From: Orrella sp037026685 | GTDB taxonomy: Bacteria; Pseudomonadota; Gammaproteobacteria; Burkholderiales; Burkholderiaceae_B | DNA length: 64,000 bases | Reading direction: 5' to 3' | NCBI RefSeq assembly: GCF_037026685.1 | Contig: NZ_JBANET010000015.1 | Coordinates: forward strand, 61,772 to 125,771 | Shown here: piece by piece, positions 25,051-32,969 of the stretch | Layout: every line of letters starts with the position of its first letter | Position numbering within the stretch: position 1 is the stretch's first letter | Made by a program: the position numbers and the translations under genes | The notes under the pieces: generated by a model | The model's database searches: none | What the model saw: only the letters and a program-made list of their open reading frames with translations | What the model was told of the DNA's origin: nothing

Positions 25051-25938
25051 GTGACCGATCCGCGACCCACCCACTGGCGTACTCTCTGGATATCCGACAT
25101 CCACCTGGGCACCGCCGGCTGCAAAGCCGATTTCCTGCTGGATTTCCTGGAACACAACCACGCCAAGACCCTTTATCTCGTCGGCGACATCATCGACGGC
25201 TGGCAGCTGCGCCGCGGCTGGCACTGGCCGCGCTCGCACAACGACGTGGTCCAGAAGATCCTGCGCATGGCCCGCCAGGGCACGCGGGTGGTGTTCATCC
25301 CGGGCAACCATGACGAATTCGCGCGGCAGTTCGTCGGCTATGCCTTCGGCGACATCGAGGTGCTGGACGAAGACGTGCACCAGACCGCCGACGGCAAGCA
25401 GCTGCTGGTCCTGCACGGCGACCAGTTCGACCTGGTGGTCCAGCACGGCAAATGGCTGGCCTATGTGGGCGACCGGCTCTACAGCTTCGCACTGTGGCTC
25501 AACAACCACTACAACGCCCTGCGCCGGCGCCGCGGCCTGCCCTATTGGTCGCTGTCCCAGTATCTCAAGCACAAGGTCAAGGACGCGGTCTCGTTCATGA
25601 CCGACTTCGAGGAAGCCCTGGCGGCCGAAGCCCGCCAGCGCGGGCTGGACGGCGTGGTCTGCGGCCACATCCACCGGCCGGAGATCCGCGAGGTCGAGGG
25701 CGTGCTCTACTGCAACGACGGCGACTGGGTCGAAAGCCTGTCCGCCCTGGCCGAGCAGCACGATGGCAGCCTGCACCTGCTGGACTGGTCGCATGTGCCG
25801 GTCGAACGCCTGGCGCGCCAGCGGGTGGACAAGCCGGCGCGGCCGGTCCGTCCGCCCCGCCCCGTCACGCTGCCGGCCTTGCCCTCGGCTTTGCAGCGCG
25901 AGGCCAAGCATCCGTACAAACCCTTAGACAATGCCTGA
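25051..25938 (+). CDS. LpxH-like UDP-2,3-diacylglucosamine diphosphatase family phosphoesterase
   Basis: 295 aa, GTG start. It has the full calcineurin-type metal motif set: ISDIHLG (D16, H18), LVGDIIDGW (D46), GNHDEF (N86, H87), LLVLHGDQFD and CGHIHRPE. The family cleaves UDP-2,3-diacylglucosamine to lipid X in lipid A synthesis, although close relatives have other phosphoesterase roles. The C-terminal 45 residues are Pro/Arg-rich and look disordered. No strong ribosome site is visible, so the start is tentative. The protein is longer than E. coli LpxH (240 aa). Confidence 0.8.
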   Translation: MTDPRPTHWRTLWISDIHLGTAGCKADFLLDFLEHNHAKTLYLVGDIIDGWQLRRGWHWPRSHNDVVQKILRMARQGTRVVFIPGNHDEFARQFVGYAFGDIEVLDEDVHQTADGKQLLVLHGDQFDLVVQHGKWLAYVGDRLYSFALWLNNHYNALRRRRGLPYWSLSQYLKHKVKDAVSFMTDFEEALAAEARQRGLDGVVCGHIHRPEIREVEGVLYCNDGDWVESLSALAEQHDGSLHLLDWSHVPVERLARQRVDKPARPVRPPRPVTLPALPSALQREAKHPYKPLDNA

Positions 25939-26082
25939 AGGACAAGGCTTGTATTGCAGTTAGCCTCCTACTCGGTCATGCTTGCGTCTTGAGAAACCGC
26001 TGGCGCGGCCGGCCAGGGCCCGCGCGGCCGGGCGGGTCGGCGCCCACTCCGCAAGGTGTTACCAGCGCTGCAGCACAGGGCC

Positions 26083-27753
26083 ATGACCGACCACTACCAG
26101 GCGCTCTACAACTCGTTCCGCTGGCTGGTGCCGCCAGCCTTCAACATCGCGGAAGTCTGTTGCCACCGCTGGGCCGACAGCACCCTGGATGCCCGCCGCA
26201 TCGCCCTCTACATCGAAGACGAAGCCGGCAACCGCGACGTCTGGACCTACGCGCGCCTGGGCCAGGCCACCAACCAGCTGGCCAACGGCCTGGTCAAGAT
26301 GGGCGTCACCCGAGGCGACCGGGTCGCCGTCGTGCTGGGCCAGCGCCCCGAGACCGCGGTGGCCCACATGGCCATCTACAGCCTGGGCGCCATCGCACTG
26401 CCGCTCTCGCCCCTGTTCGGGCCCGACGCCCTGGAGCAGCGCCTGCGCGACGCCCAGGCGCGCGTGGCCATCGTCGACGAGCATTCGGCCGATAACCTGC
26501 TGGCTGCCGCCGACCGCTGTCCGGGGCTGAGCCAGATCATCGGCATCGGCCTGGACCACGAACGCCTGCTGCCCTGGCGCACGCTGCTGGCGCGCCAGCC
26601 GGCGCAGTTCCGCGCCGCCCCGACCCGCGCCTCCGACCCGGCCATCCTGCTCTATACCTCGGGCACCACCGGCGCGCCCAAGGGCGCGCTGCTGCCGCAT
26701 GCCGCGCTGATCGGCAACCTGCCCGGCTTCGTCGCCTCGCAAGACTGGTTCCCCAAGCCCGGCGACGTGTTCTGGTCGCCGGCCGACTGGGCCTGGACCG
26801 GCGGGCTCATGGACGCGCTGCTGCCCTGCCTGTATTTCGGCTATCCCATCGTGGGCGCGCGCGGGCGCTTCACGCCCGAGCGCGCCTACGAACTGCTCGA
26901 ACGCTATCGCGTCACCAACACCTTCCTATTCCCCACCGCGCTCAAGATGATGATGAAGAGCGTGCCCGAGCCGCGCTCGCGCTACAAGCTGGCGCTGCGC
27001 AGCATCATGAGCGCGGGCGAGAGCGTGGGCGTGACCGTCTTCGACTGGTGCCGCCAGGCCCTGGGCGTCACGCCCAACGAGATGTTCGGCCAGACCGAGA
27101 TGAACTACCTGGTGGGCAACAGCGCGGCCAAGTGGCCGCCGCGGCCCGGCAGCATGGGCCGGCCCTATCCCGGCCACCAGGTCGCCGTGCTCGACGAGCA
27201 GGGCCGGCCGGCCAAGCCCGGCGAGATCGGCGAGATCGCGCTGAACCGCTACGACATCCACGGCCATCCGGATCCCATCCTGTTCCTGGGCTATTGGCGC
27301 AACGAAACCGCCACCCAGGAGAAGTTCACCGGCGACTGGTGCCGCACCGGCGACCTGGCGCGCGTGGACGAGGATGGCTACTACTGGTATGCAGGCCGTG
27401 CCGACGACGTGTTCAAGTCCTCGGGCTACCGCATCGGCCCGGGCGAGATCGAGAACTGCCTGATCGAGCACCCGGCGGTGGCCAATGCGGCGGTGGTGCC
27501 CAAGCCCGACGCCGAGCGCGGCGCGGTGGTCAAGGCCTACGTCGTGCTCACGCAGGAATATGCCGGGCGGCCGCGCGAGCAGGTCACCGAGGCGCTGCAG
27601 GCGCACGTGCGCACGCGCCTGGCACCCTACCAGTATCCCAAAGAAATCGAATACCTGGACAGCCTGCCCATGACCACCACGGGCAAGGTCCAGCGCCGCG
27701 TGCTGCGCCTGCGCGAGCAGGGCCGCCCGGGCTCGCCCAAGGCCGCGGCCTAG
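26083..27753 (+). CDS. Acyl-CoA synthetase (AMP-forming, medium-chain/acetyl-CoA synthetase-like)
   Basis: 556 aa. It activates a carboxylic acid to its CoA thioester through an acyl-adenylate. Motifs: P-loop LLYTSGTTGAPKG (about 189-201), aromatic gating segment SPADWAWTGGLMDALLP, MFGQTEMNYLVGN (A5 region), GYWRNETATQEKF, DWCRTGDLARVDEDGYYWYAGRADDVFKSSGYRI, and catalytic Lys near the end in TTTGKVQRR (about 533). The WTGGL/FGQTE pattern resembles acetyl-CoA synthetase-like and medium-chain enzymes. It sits 34 bp before the carbonic anhydrase-like gene. ATG 26083 starts the conserved region. Confidence 0.88.
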   Translation: MTDHYQALYNSFRWLVPPAFNIAEVCCHRWADSTLDARRIALYIEDEAGNRDVWTYARLGQATNQLANGLVKMGVTRGDRVAVVLGQRPETAVAHMAIYSLGAIALPLSPLFGPDALEQRLRDAQARVAIVDEHSADNLLAAADRCPGLSQIIGIGLDHERLLPWRTLLARQPAQFRAAPTRASDPAILLYTSGTTGAPKGALLPHAALIGNLPGFVASQDWFPKPGDVFWSPADWAWTGGLMDALLPCLYFGYPIVGARGRFTPERAYELLERYRVTNTFLFPTALKMMMKSVPEPRSRYKLALRSIMSAGESVGVTVFDWCRQALGVTPNEMFGQTEMNYLVGNSAAKWPPRPGSMGRPYPGHQVAVLDEQGRPAKPGEIGEIALNRYDIHGHPDPILFLGYWRNETATQEKFTGDWCRTGDLARVDEDGYYWYAGRADDVFKSSGYRIGPGEIENCLIEHPAVANAAVVPKPDAERGAVVKAYVVLTQEYAGRPREQVTEALQAHVRTRLAPYQYPKEIEYLDSLPMTTTGKVQRRVLRLREQGRPGSPKAAA

Positions 27754-27787
27754 GGCACGGCAAGCCAGAGGACAGAGACCATCGACC

Positions 27788-28309
27788 ATGCCCATCTACC
27801 AGCTGCAAGACAAGATCCCTCGCATCCACGAAGACACCTATGTGGCCGAATCGGCCGACCTCATCGGCCAGGTCACGCTCGAGGCCGGCGTCACCATCTG
27901 GTCCCAGGTCACGATACGCGCCGATAACGAACCCATCGTCATCAAGGCCGGCAGCAACGTGCAGGAATCCAGCGTGCTGCACGTGGACGCCGGCTTTCCG
28001 CTGACCGTGGGCGAGCGCGTCACCGTCGGCCACCAGGCCATGCTGCACGGCTGTACCATCCACGAGGGCGCCCTGATCGGCATGCAGGCCATCGTGCTCA
28101 ATGGCGCGGTCATCGGCCGCAACTGCCTGATCGGCGCCGGCGCCATCGTGCCCGAGGGCCGGCAGATTCCCGACAACTCCCTGGTGATCGGCATCGGCAA
28201 GGTGGTGCGCGAACTCAGCCCCGAGGAAATCGCCGGCATGCACGCCGGCACCCAGCACTACATCGAGCGCGGGCGCGAATACCGGCAGTATCTGAAGCGC
28301 ATCGGCTAG
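27788..28309 (+). CDS. Gamma-class carbonic anhydrase family protein (left-handed beta-helix)
   Basis: 173 aa of hexapeptide-repeat sequence, e.g. AGVTIWSQVTIRAD, VTVGHQAMLHGCTIHEGALIGMQAIVLNGAVIG. Two of the metal-ligand His positions are in VTVGHQAMLHGC and a third is probably in VLHVDAG. The family also includes YrdA/PaaY-type thioesterases, so carbonic anhydrase activity is not certain. The usual R-G-D before EPI reads RADNEPI. Gene spacing suggests co-expression with the acyl-CoA synthetase and perhaps hslO. Confidence 0.87.
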   Translation: MPIYQLQDKIPRIHEDTYVAESADLIGQVTLEAGVTIWSQVTIRADNEPIVIKAGSNVQESSVLHVDAGFPLTVGERVTVGHQAMLHGCTIHEGALIGMQAIVLNGAVIGRNCLIGAGAIVPEGRQIPDNSLVIGIGKVVRELSPEEIAGMHAGTQHYIERGREYRQYLKRIG

Positions 28310-28343
28310 CCGCTGGCCCAGGGGGATCGGCTAACATTCCAGC

Positions 28344-29285
28344 ATGACCGATACCCTCAAGAAATACCTGTTCGAAGGCCGCCAGGCCCGCGTGCAGATC
28401 GTCGACCTGCACGCCACCTGGCAGCAGGCGCAGGCCCATCACCGGCATCCTCCGGCCGTCCAGTCCCTGCTGGGCGAGCTGGTGGCCGCCTCGACGCTGC
28501 TGGCGGCCAACCTCAAGCTCGACGGTTCGCTGATCCTGCAAATGCACGGCGACGGGCCGATCTCCCTGCTGGTGGTCGAATGCCGCGGCGACCTGAGCCT
28601 GCGCGCCACCGTCAAGCTGCGTCCCGAAATGGCGCTGCCCAGCCAGGGCACGCTGCAGACGCTGCTCAATCCCGGCGGCAAGGGCCGCTTCACGGTCGTG
28701 CTGGACCCGCGCGAGAAACAGCCCGGGCAGCAGGCCTACCAGGGCGTGGTGCCGCTCGAAGGCGAAAGCGTCGCGCAGGTGCTCGAACACTACATGCGGG
28801 CTTCCGAACAGCTGGACACGCGCCTGTGGCTGGCGGCCGACGCCGACAAGGCGGCCGGCGTGCTGCTGCAGCGCCTGCCCGGCGAAGGCGGCAAGGTGAC
28901 CGGCGCGCAGGCCCGCGGCGCCGACGACGACACCTGGGAACGCGCCTGCCAGCTGGCCGGCACCCTCGGGCACGACGAACTGCTGGCCACGGACAGCGAC
29001 ACACTGATCCACCGCCTGTTCTGGCAGGAGACCCTGCTGGCCTTCGAACCGGCGCCGGTACGCTGGCATTGCCCCTGCTCCAAGCAGCGGGTGGCCGACA
29101 TGCTGCGCATGCTGGGCGCCCAGGAGGTCGAATCGATCCTGGAAGAGCAAGGTCAGGTCGAGGTCATCTGCGATTTCTGCGGCAAGCCCTACCGGTTCGA
29201 CCCGGTCGATTGCGCCGAGCTGTTCCTGAACCAGCAAGGTGGCGAGGCGGGCACGCCGCCATCCGGGCCTCCCACGCTGCACTGA
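28344..29285 (+). CDS. hslO: Redox-regulated chaperone Hsp33
   Basis: 313 aa. N-terminal substrate-binding domain (TDTLKKYLFEGRQARVQIV, LQMHGDGPISLLVVEC) and the C-terminal redox switch with four Zn-binding cysteines: CPC (C243, C245) and CDFC (C276, C279). Oxidation to disulfides releases zinc and activates the chaperone. Length is close to the usual 290 aa, with a short Gly/Pro tail. It lies 34 bp downstream of the carbonic anhydrase-like gene. Confidence 0.96.
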   Translation: MTDTLKKYLFEGRQARVQIVDLHATWQQAQAHHRHPPAVQSLLGELVAASTLLAANLKLDGSLILQMHGDGPISLLVVECRGDLSLRATVKLRPEMALPSQGTLQTLLNPGGKGRFTVVLDPREKQPGQQAYQGVVPLEGESVAQVLEHYMRASEQLDTRLWLAADADKAAGVLLQRLPGEGGKVTGAQARGADDDTWERACQLAGTLGHDELLATDSDTLIHRLFWQETLLAFEPAPVRWHCPCSKQRVADMLRMLGAQEVESILEEQGQVEVICDFCGKPYRFDPVDCAELFLNQQGGEAGTPPSGPPTLH

Positions 29286-29402
29286 AGGCGGCGCGCCGCT
29301 GGCCGCGCGGGCGCGGCCCGCGCATCCATGCGGGCTTGCCGGCATGGACGGCCGGGCAACGGGCAGCCACACTGGCCCGCATCGCGCCCGTGCCCCTGCC
29401 CC

Positions 29403-30179
29403 ATGACCGGTCATGCCCCGTCCTGCCTCCTGCCCGCCCTTTCCCGCCAGGCGCTCGGCGCGCCTTGCCTTGCCGGGCCTTGCCGGCCGCGCCGGCAAGG
29501 GGGCGCGGCGCTGATCGAATTCGTCGCCGGCGGGGCGCTGGTATTGGCCCTGGGCCTGCTCGTGCTGGAAACGGCCTATTGGCAGCTGGCCCGGCAGGTG
29601 GTCTCCCTGGCGCTGCTGCAGGCAGCCCGCGCCGGCGCCACCGGGCATGCCGAGCCACGGGTCATGGCCCAGGCGTTCGAAACCGCGCTGGCGCCGCTGC
29701 TGGCAAGCGGCCATGGCGCGCAACAGGCGCGGGCGCGCGTGCAGGCCATCGCGGCGCAGCGGGCCGCACGGGCCGGCCTGCCGGCCTGGCGCATCCAGGT
29801 CCTGTCGCCGACGCCGGCGCACTTTGCCGACTTCGCCCGGCCCGGCATCGGTCCGCAGGGCGGCCGCGCCATCGCGCACGACTACCAGTTCGAGCAGCAT
29901 GGCGACCACCTGGGCAAATGGCCGGCGGGCCGCGGGCCGCGCTCGGGCCAGACCATCTTCCAGGCCAATGTGCTGGCCCTGCGGCTGACCTATCTGCACC
30001 AGCCCTTGAGCCCTTGGTTCGGCGCGCTGTTGCGGGTGCTGGCCGGCGACGGCCCGGCCGCGCAGGCGATGCGCCGCGCGGGGCTGCTGCCGATCACGGT
30101 CCAGACCGGCGTGACGCTGCAATCGAATGCGCGGAGCTGGCCGGCCTGGCGGGCGCCGGGCGGATGGATAGGCCCCTAG
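29403..30179 (+). CDS. TadE-like pseudopilin-type membrane protein
   Basis: 258 aa. RRQGGAALIEFVAGGALVLALGLLVLETAYWQ (about 30-61) is a TadE-type N-terminal helix: basic residues, G, a hydrophobic stretch with the E at the position expected for prepilin-type processing, and a Tyr. The remainder is a soluble Ala-rich region. TadE proteins are minor pilins of Flp/Tad type IV pili, but no tad machinery genes surround this one, so it is an orphan. There is no strong ribosome site; ATG 29403 is chosen as the closest start before the basic/hydrophobic segment and is uncertain. Confidence 0.62.
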   Translation: MTGHAPSCLLPALSRQALGAPCLAGPCRPRRQGGAALIEFVAGGALVLALGLLVLETAYWQLARQVVSLALLQAARAGATGHAEPRVMAQAFETALAPLLASGHGAQQARARVQAIAAQRAARAGLPAWRIQVLSPTPAHFADFARPGIGPQGGRAIAHDYQFEQHGDHLGKWPAGRGPRSGQTIFQANVLALRLTYLHQPLSPWFGALLRVLAGDGPAAQAMRRAGLLPITVQTGVTLQSNARSWPAWRAPGGWIGP

Positions 30180-30197
30180 GCGGCGCTAGAGACTGCG

Positions 30198-31217
30198 CTA
30201 GGGACTGTCGTCCTCGCGGATCGCCGCCATATAGGGCGGCACGTCGGCGGGCGGCTCGCTGGAAACCAGCTCCAGGCGCTTGAGCATCTTGGGAACCGAG
30301 GCAGCCAGGTGGGCATCGAGCGCCTTGGCCGCGGCGGCCGCGCTGCGCCGGCCCAAGGCTTCCAGCACCAGCTTGTGCTCGGCCATGAACGGGTCCATGT
30401 CGGGCAGCTTGAAATAACCGCCCAGCATGTGCTTGTTGTTGATCAGCAGGGCCTGGTTCTGCTGCAGCATCTTCATCAGCTCGGGGTTGTCGCAATAGGC
30501 GATGCAGCGAAAGTGCAGGTCGCGCTCCAGCGTATCCAGCTCGTCCTCCGCCACGTCGGGATAGCGCTGCATCACGTCCATCAGGCGGGACCACATCTGG
30601 GCCAGCACGTGCTGCGGGATGCGCTCGGTGCTGCGCTTGAGCGCGGGCGGCTCCAGGTAGCGGCGGATCTCGTACAGCTGGCGCACCCGCGTCGGCGTCA
30701 GGGGCACGATGGTCCAGCGCCCGGCCGGATCCTTTTCCACCAGCCCCACGCCTTCGAGCCGCAGCAGCACCTCGTGCGCCACGGTGCGGCTCACGCCGAA
30801 GGTCTTGGCCAGCTCGGCCTCGATGATGCGCAAGGCGCCGTAGAGGGACCGGTTGCACACTTCCAGCTCGACCTTGTCGTAGATGCCGATCCAGGAGTCC
30901 GGCGTGCGCAAGGGCGCCATCTGCGCCGCGAATGCCGCGATCGATCCGGCCGACAGGCGGCGCAGGCGCTGGACCTGTTCCGGACGGCCCACCACGAAGC
31001 CGCGCCCCGTGTGCTTGTGCAGCACGCCGCGGGCGGCCAGCTCCTCGAGCGCGGCCTTGACGGGCGTGCGGCTGACCGACATCGCCTGCGCGATGATGGT
31101 TTCGTTGACCAGATCGCCCGCCTTGAGCGCACGCTGCGCGATGGCGGTTTCCATGGCCGTGGCGATGGCCTGGTAAAGCGGCGCCACAGGCGCGGCGGCC
31201 GGCCGTTTTTTTTTCAT
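30198..31217 (-). CDS. GntR-family (FadR subgroup) regulator with two winged-helix segments
   Basis: 339 aa, against the usual 220-250. The first GntR winged helix is at about 12-78 (ETIIAQAMSVSRTPVKAALEEL, then GVLHKHTGRGFVVG). A second HTH-like segment at about 125-170 reads IIEAELAKTFGVSRTVAHEVLL followed by GVGLVEKDPAGRW. An FCD-type ligand domain follows (about 175-320: EIRRYLEP, DLHFRCIAY, AEHKLVLEAL, HLAAS). It is divergent from the TctCBA transporter operon and is probably its regulator, with a small carboxylic or sugar acid as inducer. Ligand identity is inference. Confidence 0.87.
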   Translation of the reverse strand: MKKKRPAAAPVAPLYQAIATAMETAIAQRALKAGDLVNETIIAQAMSVSRTPVKAALEELAARGVLHKHTGRGFVVGRPEQVQRLRRLSAGSIAAFAAQMAPLRTPDSWIGIYDKVELEVCNRSLYGALRIIEAELAKTFGVSRTVAHEVLLRLEGVGLVEKDPAGRWTIVPLTPTRVRQLYEIRRYLEPPALKRSTERIPQHVLAQMWSRLMDVMQRYPDVAEDELDTLERDLHFRCIAYCDNPELMKMLQQNQALLINNKHMLGGYFKLPDMDPFMAEHKLVLEALGRRSAAAAAKALDAHLAASVPKMLKRLELVSSEPPADVPPYMAAIREDDSP

Positions 31218-31275
31218 TTCCTTCCCTTGCGCCGGCGCCGGCCGCCTCGTGCAGGCCGGTCCCGGAAAACCCTAA

Positions 31276-31310
31276 TTTTATAAAACGATTTATGTGTGCA
31301 ATGATCGTTT
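31276..31310. promoter_or_regulatory. Candidate operator between the GntR gene and the transporter operon
   Basis: TTTTATAAAA (31276-31285) is a perfect 10-bp palindrome. AAACGAT (31283-31289) and ATCGTTT (31304-31310) form a perfect 7-bp inverted repeat around 14 bp. This is the AT-richest stretch in the 220-bp divergent gap and overlaps where promoters would be expected, as GntR sites commonly do. Confidence 0.5.
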
Positions 31311-31437
31311 CCACTTCCCGGCCGGGCACGCAGAAGGCCAGCGGCGGGAAGCCAACCGCGTCAGCGGCGGGACGGCGCCACGCACGAGCTCCGCCCGCGG
31401 CCGGTTGCCGCCTACGCAGCACCACAAGGAGACAAGC

Positions 31438-32457
31438 ATGAATCATCCGCAAGGCTCGACCGGCGCGTTCACGCGCCTGTGCCGCACCCTGGCCGGCTGC
31501 GGCCTGCCGGCAGTCCTGTCGCTGGCGCTGTTGGCCGCCCCCTGGGCCGCGCGCGCCGATTATCCCGAAAAACCGCTCACGCTCATCGTGCCCTGGGCCG
31601 CGGGCGGAGGCACGGATTCAGTGGCGCGGGCCATCGCCTCCGCCCTGGAAAAAGAACTGGGCGTGATCGTCAACGTGGTCAACCGCACCGGCGGCAGCGG
31701 CGTCGTCGGCCATTCGGCCATGGCCACCGCCAAGCCCGACGGCTACACCATCGGGCTGATCACCGGCGAGCTGACGATGATGCACTGGCAAGGCCTGACC
31801 AAGCTGACCTACAAGGATTTCACCCCGCTGGGCATGATCAACTACGATTATGCCGGCATCCAGGTCGCCAGCAACGCCAAGTACCAGGACGTCAAGAGCC
31901 TGATCCAGGACATCGCCCAGCAGCCCAAGGGCACGCTCAAGGCCTCGGGCACCGGCCAGGGCGGCATCTGGCATATCGCGCTGGCGGGCCTGCTGCTGGA
32001 CCAGCAGATCGCGCCCGACCAGGTCACCTGGATCCCCAGCCAGGGCGCGGCGCCGGCCATGGTCGAACTGGTCTCGGGCGGCATCGACATCGTGCCCTCG
32101 TCCATCGCCGAAGGCCGTTCGATGCTCGATGCCAAGCGCTCGAAGGCGCTGGCGGTGATGGCGCCCGAACGCAACCCCAGCTATCCCGACGTGCCCACGC
32201 TCAAGGAAGGCCTGGGCACCGGCTACACCATCGGCGTGTGGCGCGGCATCGCCGGGCCCAAGGGCCTGGACGAGCAGATCGCCGCCAAGCTGGAAAGCGC
32301 CATCCAGGCCGCCTTCCAGAGCGACACCTACAAGGGCTTCATGAGCAAGCAGGGCTTTGGCGCCGAATGGCGCGGCCGGCAGGACTTCGAGAAGTTCCTG
32401 GCCGAGAACGACGCCATGATGGGCGATCTCATCGAGAAGGTGGGGCTCAAGCGCTAG
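31438..32457 (+). CDS. Tripartite tricarboxylate transporter substrate-binding protein (Bug/TctC)
   Basis: 339 aa. A signal peptide (hydrophobic core VLSLALLAAPWAA, cut probably after RA at about residue 40) exports it to the periplasm. Bug-family signature YPEKPLTLIVPWAAGGGTDSVAR (about 42-64, the substrate-binding loop), then GYTIGLIT and GIDIVPSS. It binds a dicarboxylate or other carboxylic acid and delivers it to the TctBA pair encoded immediately downstream. AAGGAG is 5 bp before the ATG. It is the first gene of the transporter operon, 220 bp divergent from the GntR gene. Confidence 0.95.
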   Translation: MNHPQGSTGAFTRLCRTLAGCGLPAVLSLALLAAPWAARADYPEKPLTLIVPWAAGGGTDSVARAIASALEKELGVIVNVVNRTGGSGVVGHSAMATAKPDGYTIGLITGELTMMHWQGLTKLTYKDFTPLGMINYDYAGIQVASNAKYQDVKSLIQDIAQQPKGTLKASGTGQGGIWHIALAGLLLDQQIAPDQVTWIPSQGAAPAMVELVSGGIDIVPSSIAEGRSMLDAKRSKALAVMAPERNPSYPDVPTLKEGLGTGYTIGVWRGIAGPKGLDEQIAAKLESAIQAAFQSDTYKGFMSKQGFGAEWRGRQDFEKFLAENDAMMGDLIEKVGLKR

Positions 32458-32498
32458 CGGGCCCGCGCGCGGCCTCGCTCCTGCACAAGGACGCAGCA

Positions 32499-32960
32499 AT
32501 GAGAGACTTCGCCCTGGGCCTGGCCTTCGCCATACTGGGCGCGGCCATCATCGCCATCGCCAAGGATTTCCCGACGGTCGGCAACCTCGAATACGGCGCC
32601 TCGCTGTTTCCGGTGATCACGGGCAGCGGCATGCTGGCCTGCGGCGCGTTGCTGGCGGCGCGCAACGCGCTGCCGGCGCTGCGCGCCCTGCGCGGCGCGG
32701 GCGCGGCGCCGCTGCGCCCGCACCTGGGCCGGCTGGCCCGCCTGGCGCTGCCCTGCGTGCTGGTGGTGCTGTACATCTACGGCAACGAGCGCATCGGCAG
32801 CGCGCCGGCCATGTTCCTGCTGATGCTGGTGCTGTTTCGCGCCGGCGCCGTGCGGTGGCGGGTGGCGCTGCCCGTATCGCTGGGCGCCGCGGTGGTCATC
32901 TATCTGGCCTTCACCCGCCTGCTGGCCGTGCCGCTGCCGGCCGGCCTGCTGGGCTTCTAG
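32499..32960 (+). CDS. Tripartite tricarboxylate transporter small subunit (TctB family)
   Basis: 153 aa with four predicted helices: ALGLAFAILGAAIIAIA, LFPVITGSGMLACGALLAA, LALPCVLVVLYIYG and a C-terminal pair. The N-terminal GNLEYGASLFPVITG is characteristic of TctB. It acts with TctA in the inner membrane. It lies between the binding-protein and TctA genes, with 41 and 9 bp gaps. ATG 32499 follows AAGGACGCAGCA. Confidence 0.92.
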   Translation: MRDFALGLAFAILGAAIIAIAKDFPTVGNLEYGASLFPVITGSGMLACGALLAARNALPALRALRGAGAAPLRPHLGRLARLALPCVLVVLYIYGNERIGSAPAMFLLMLVLFRAGAVRWRVALPVSLGAAVVIYLAFTRLLAVPLPAGLLGF

Positions 32961-32969
32961 GAGCGCGCC

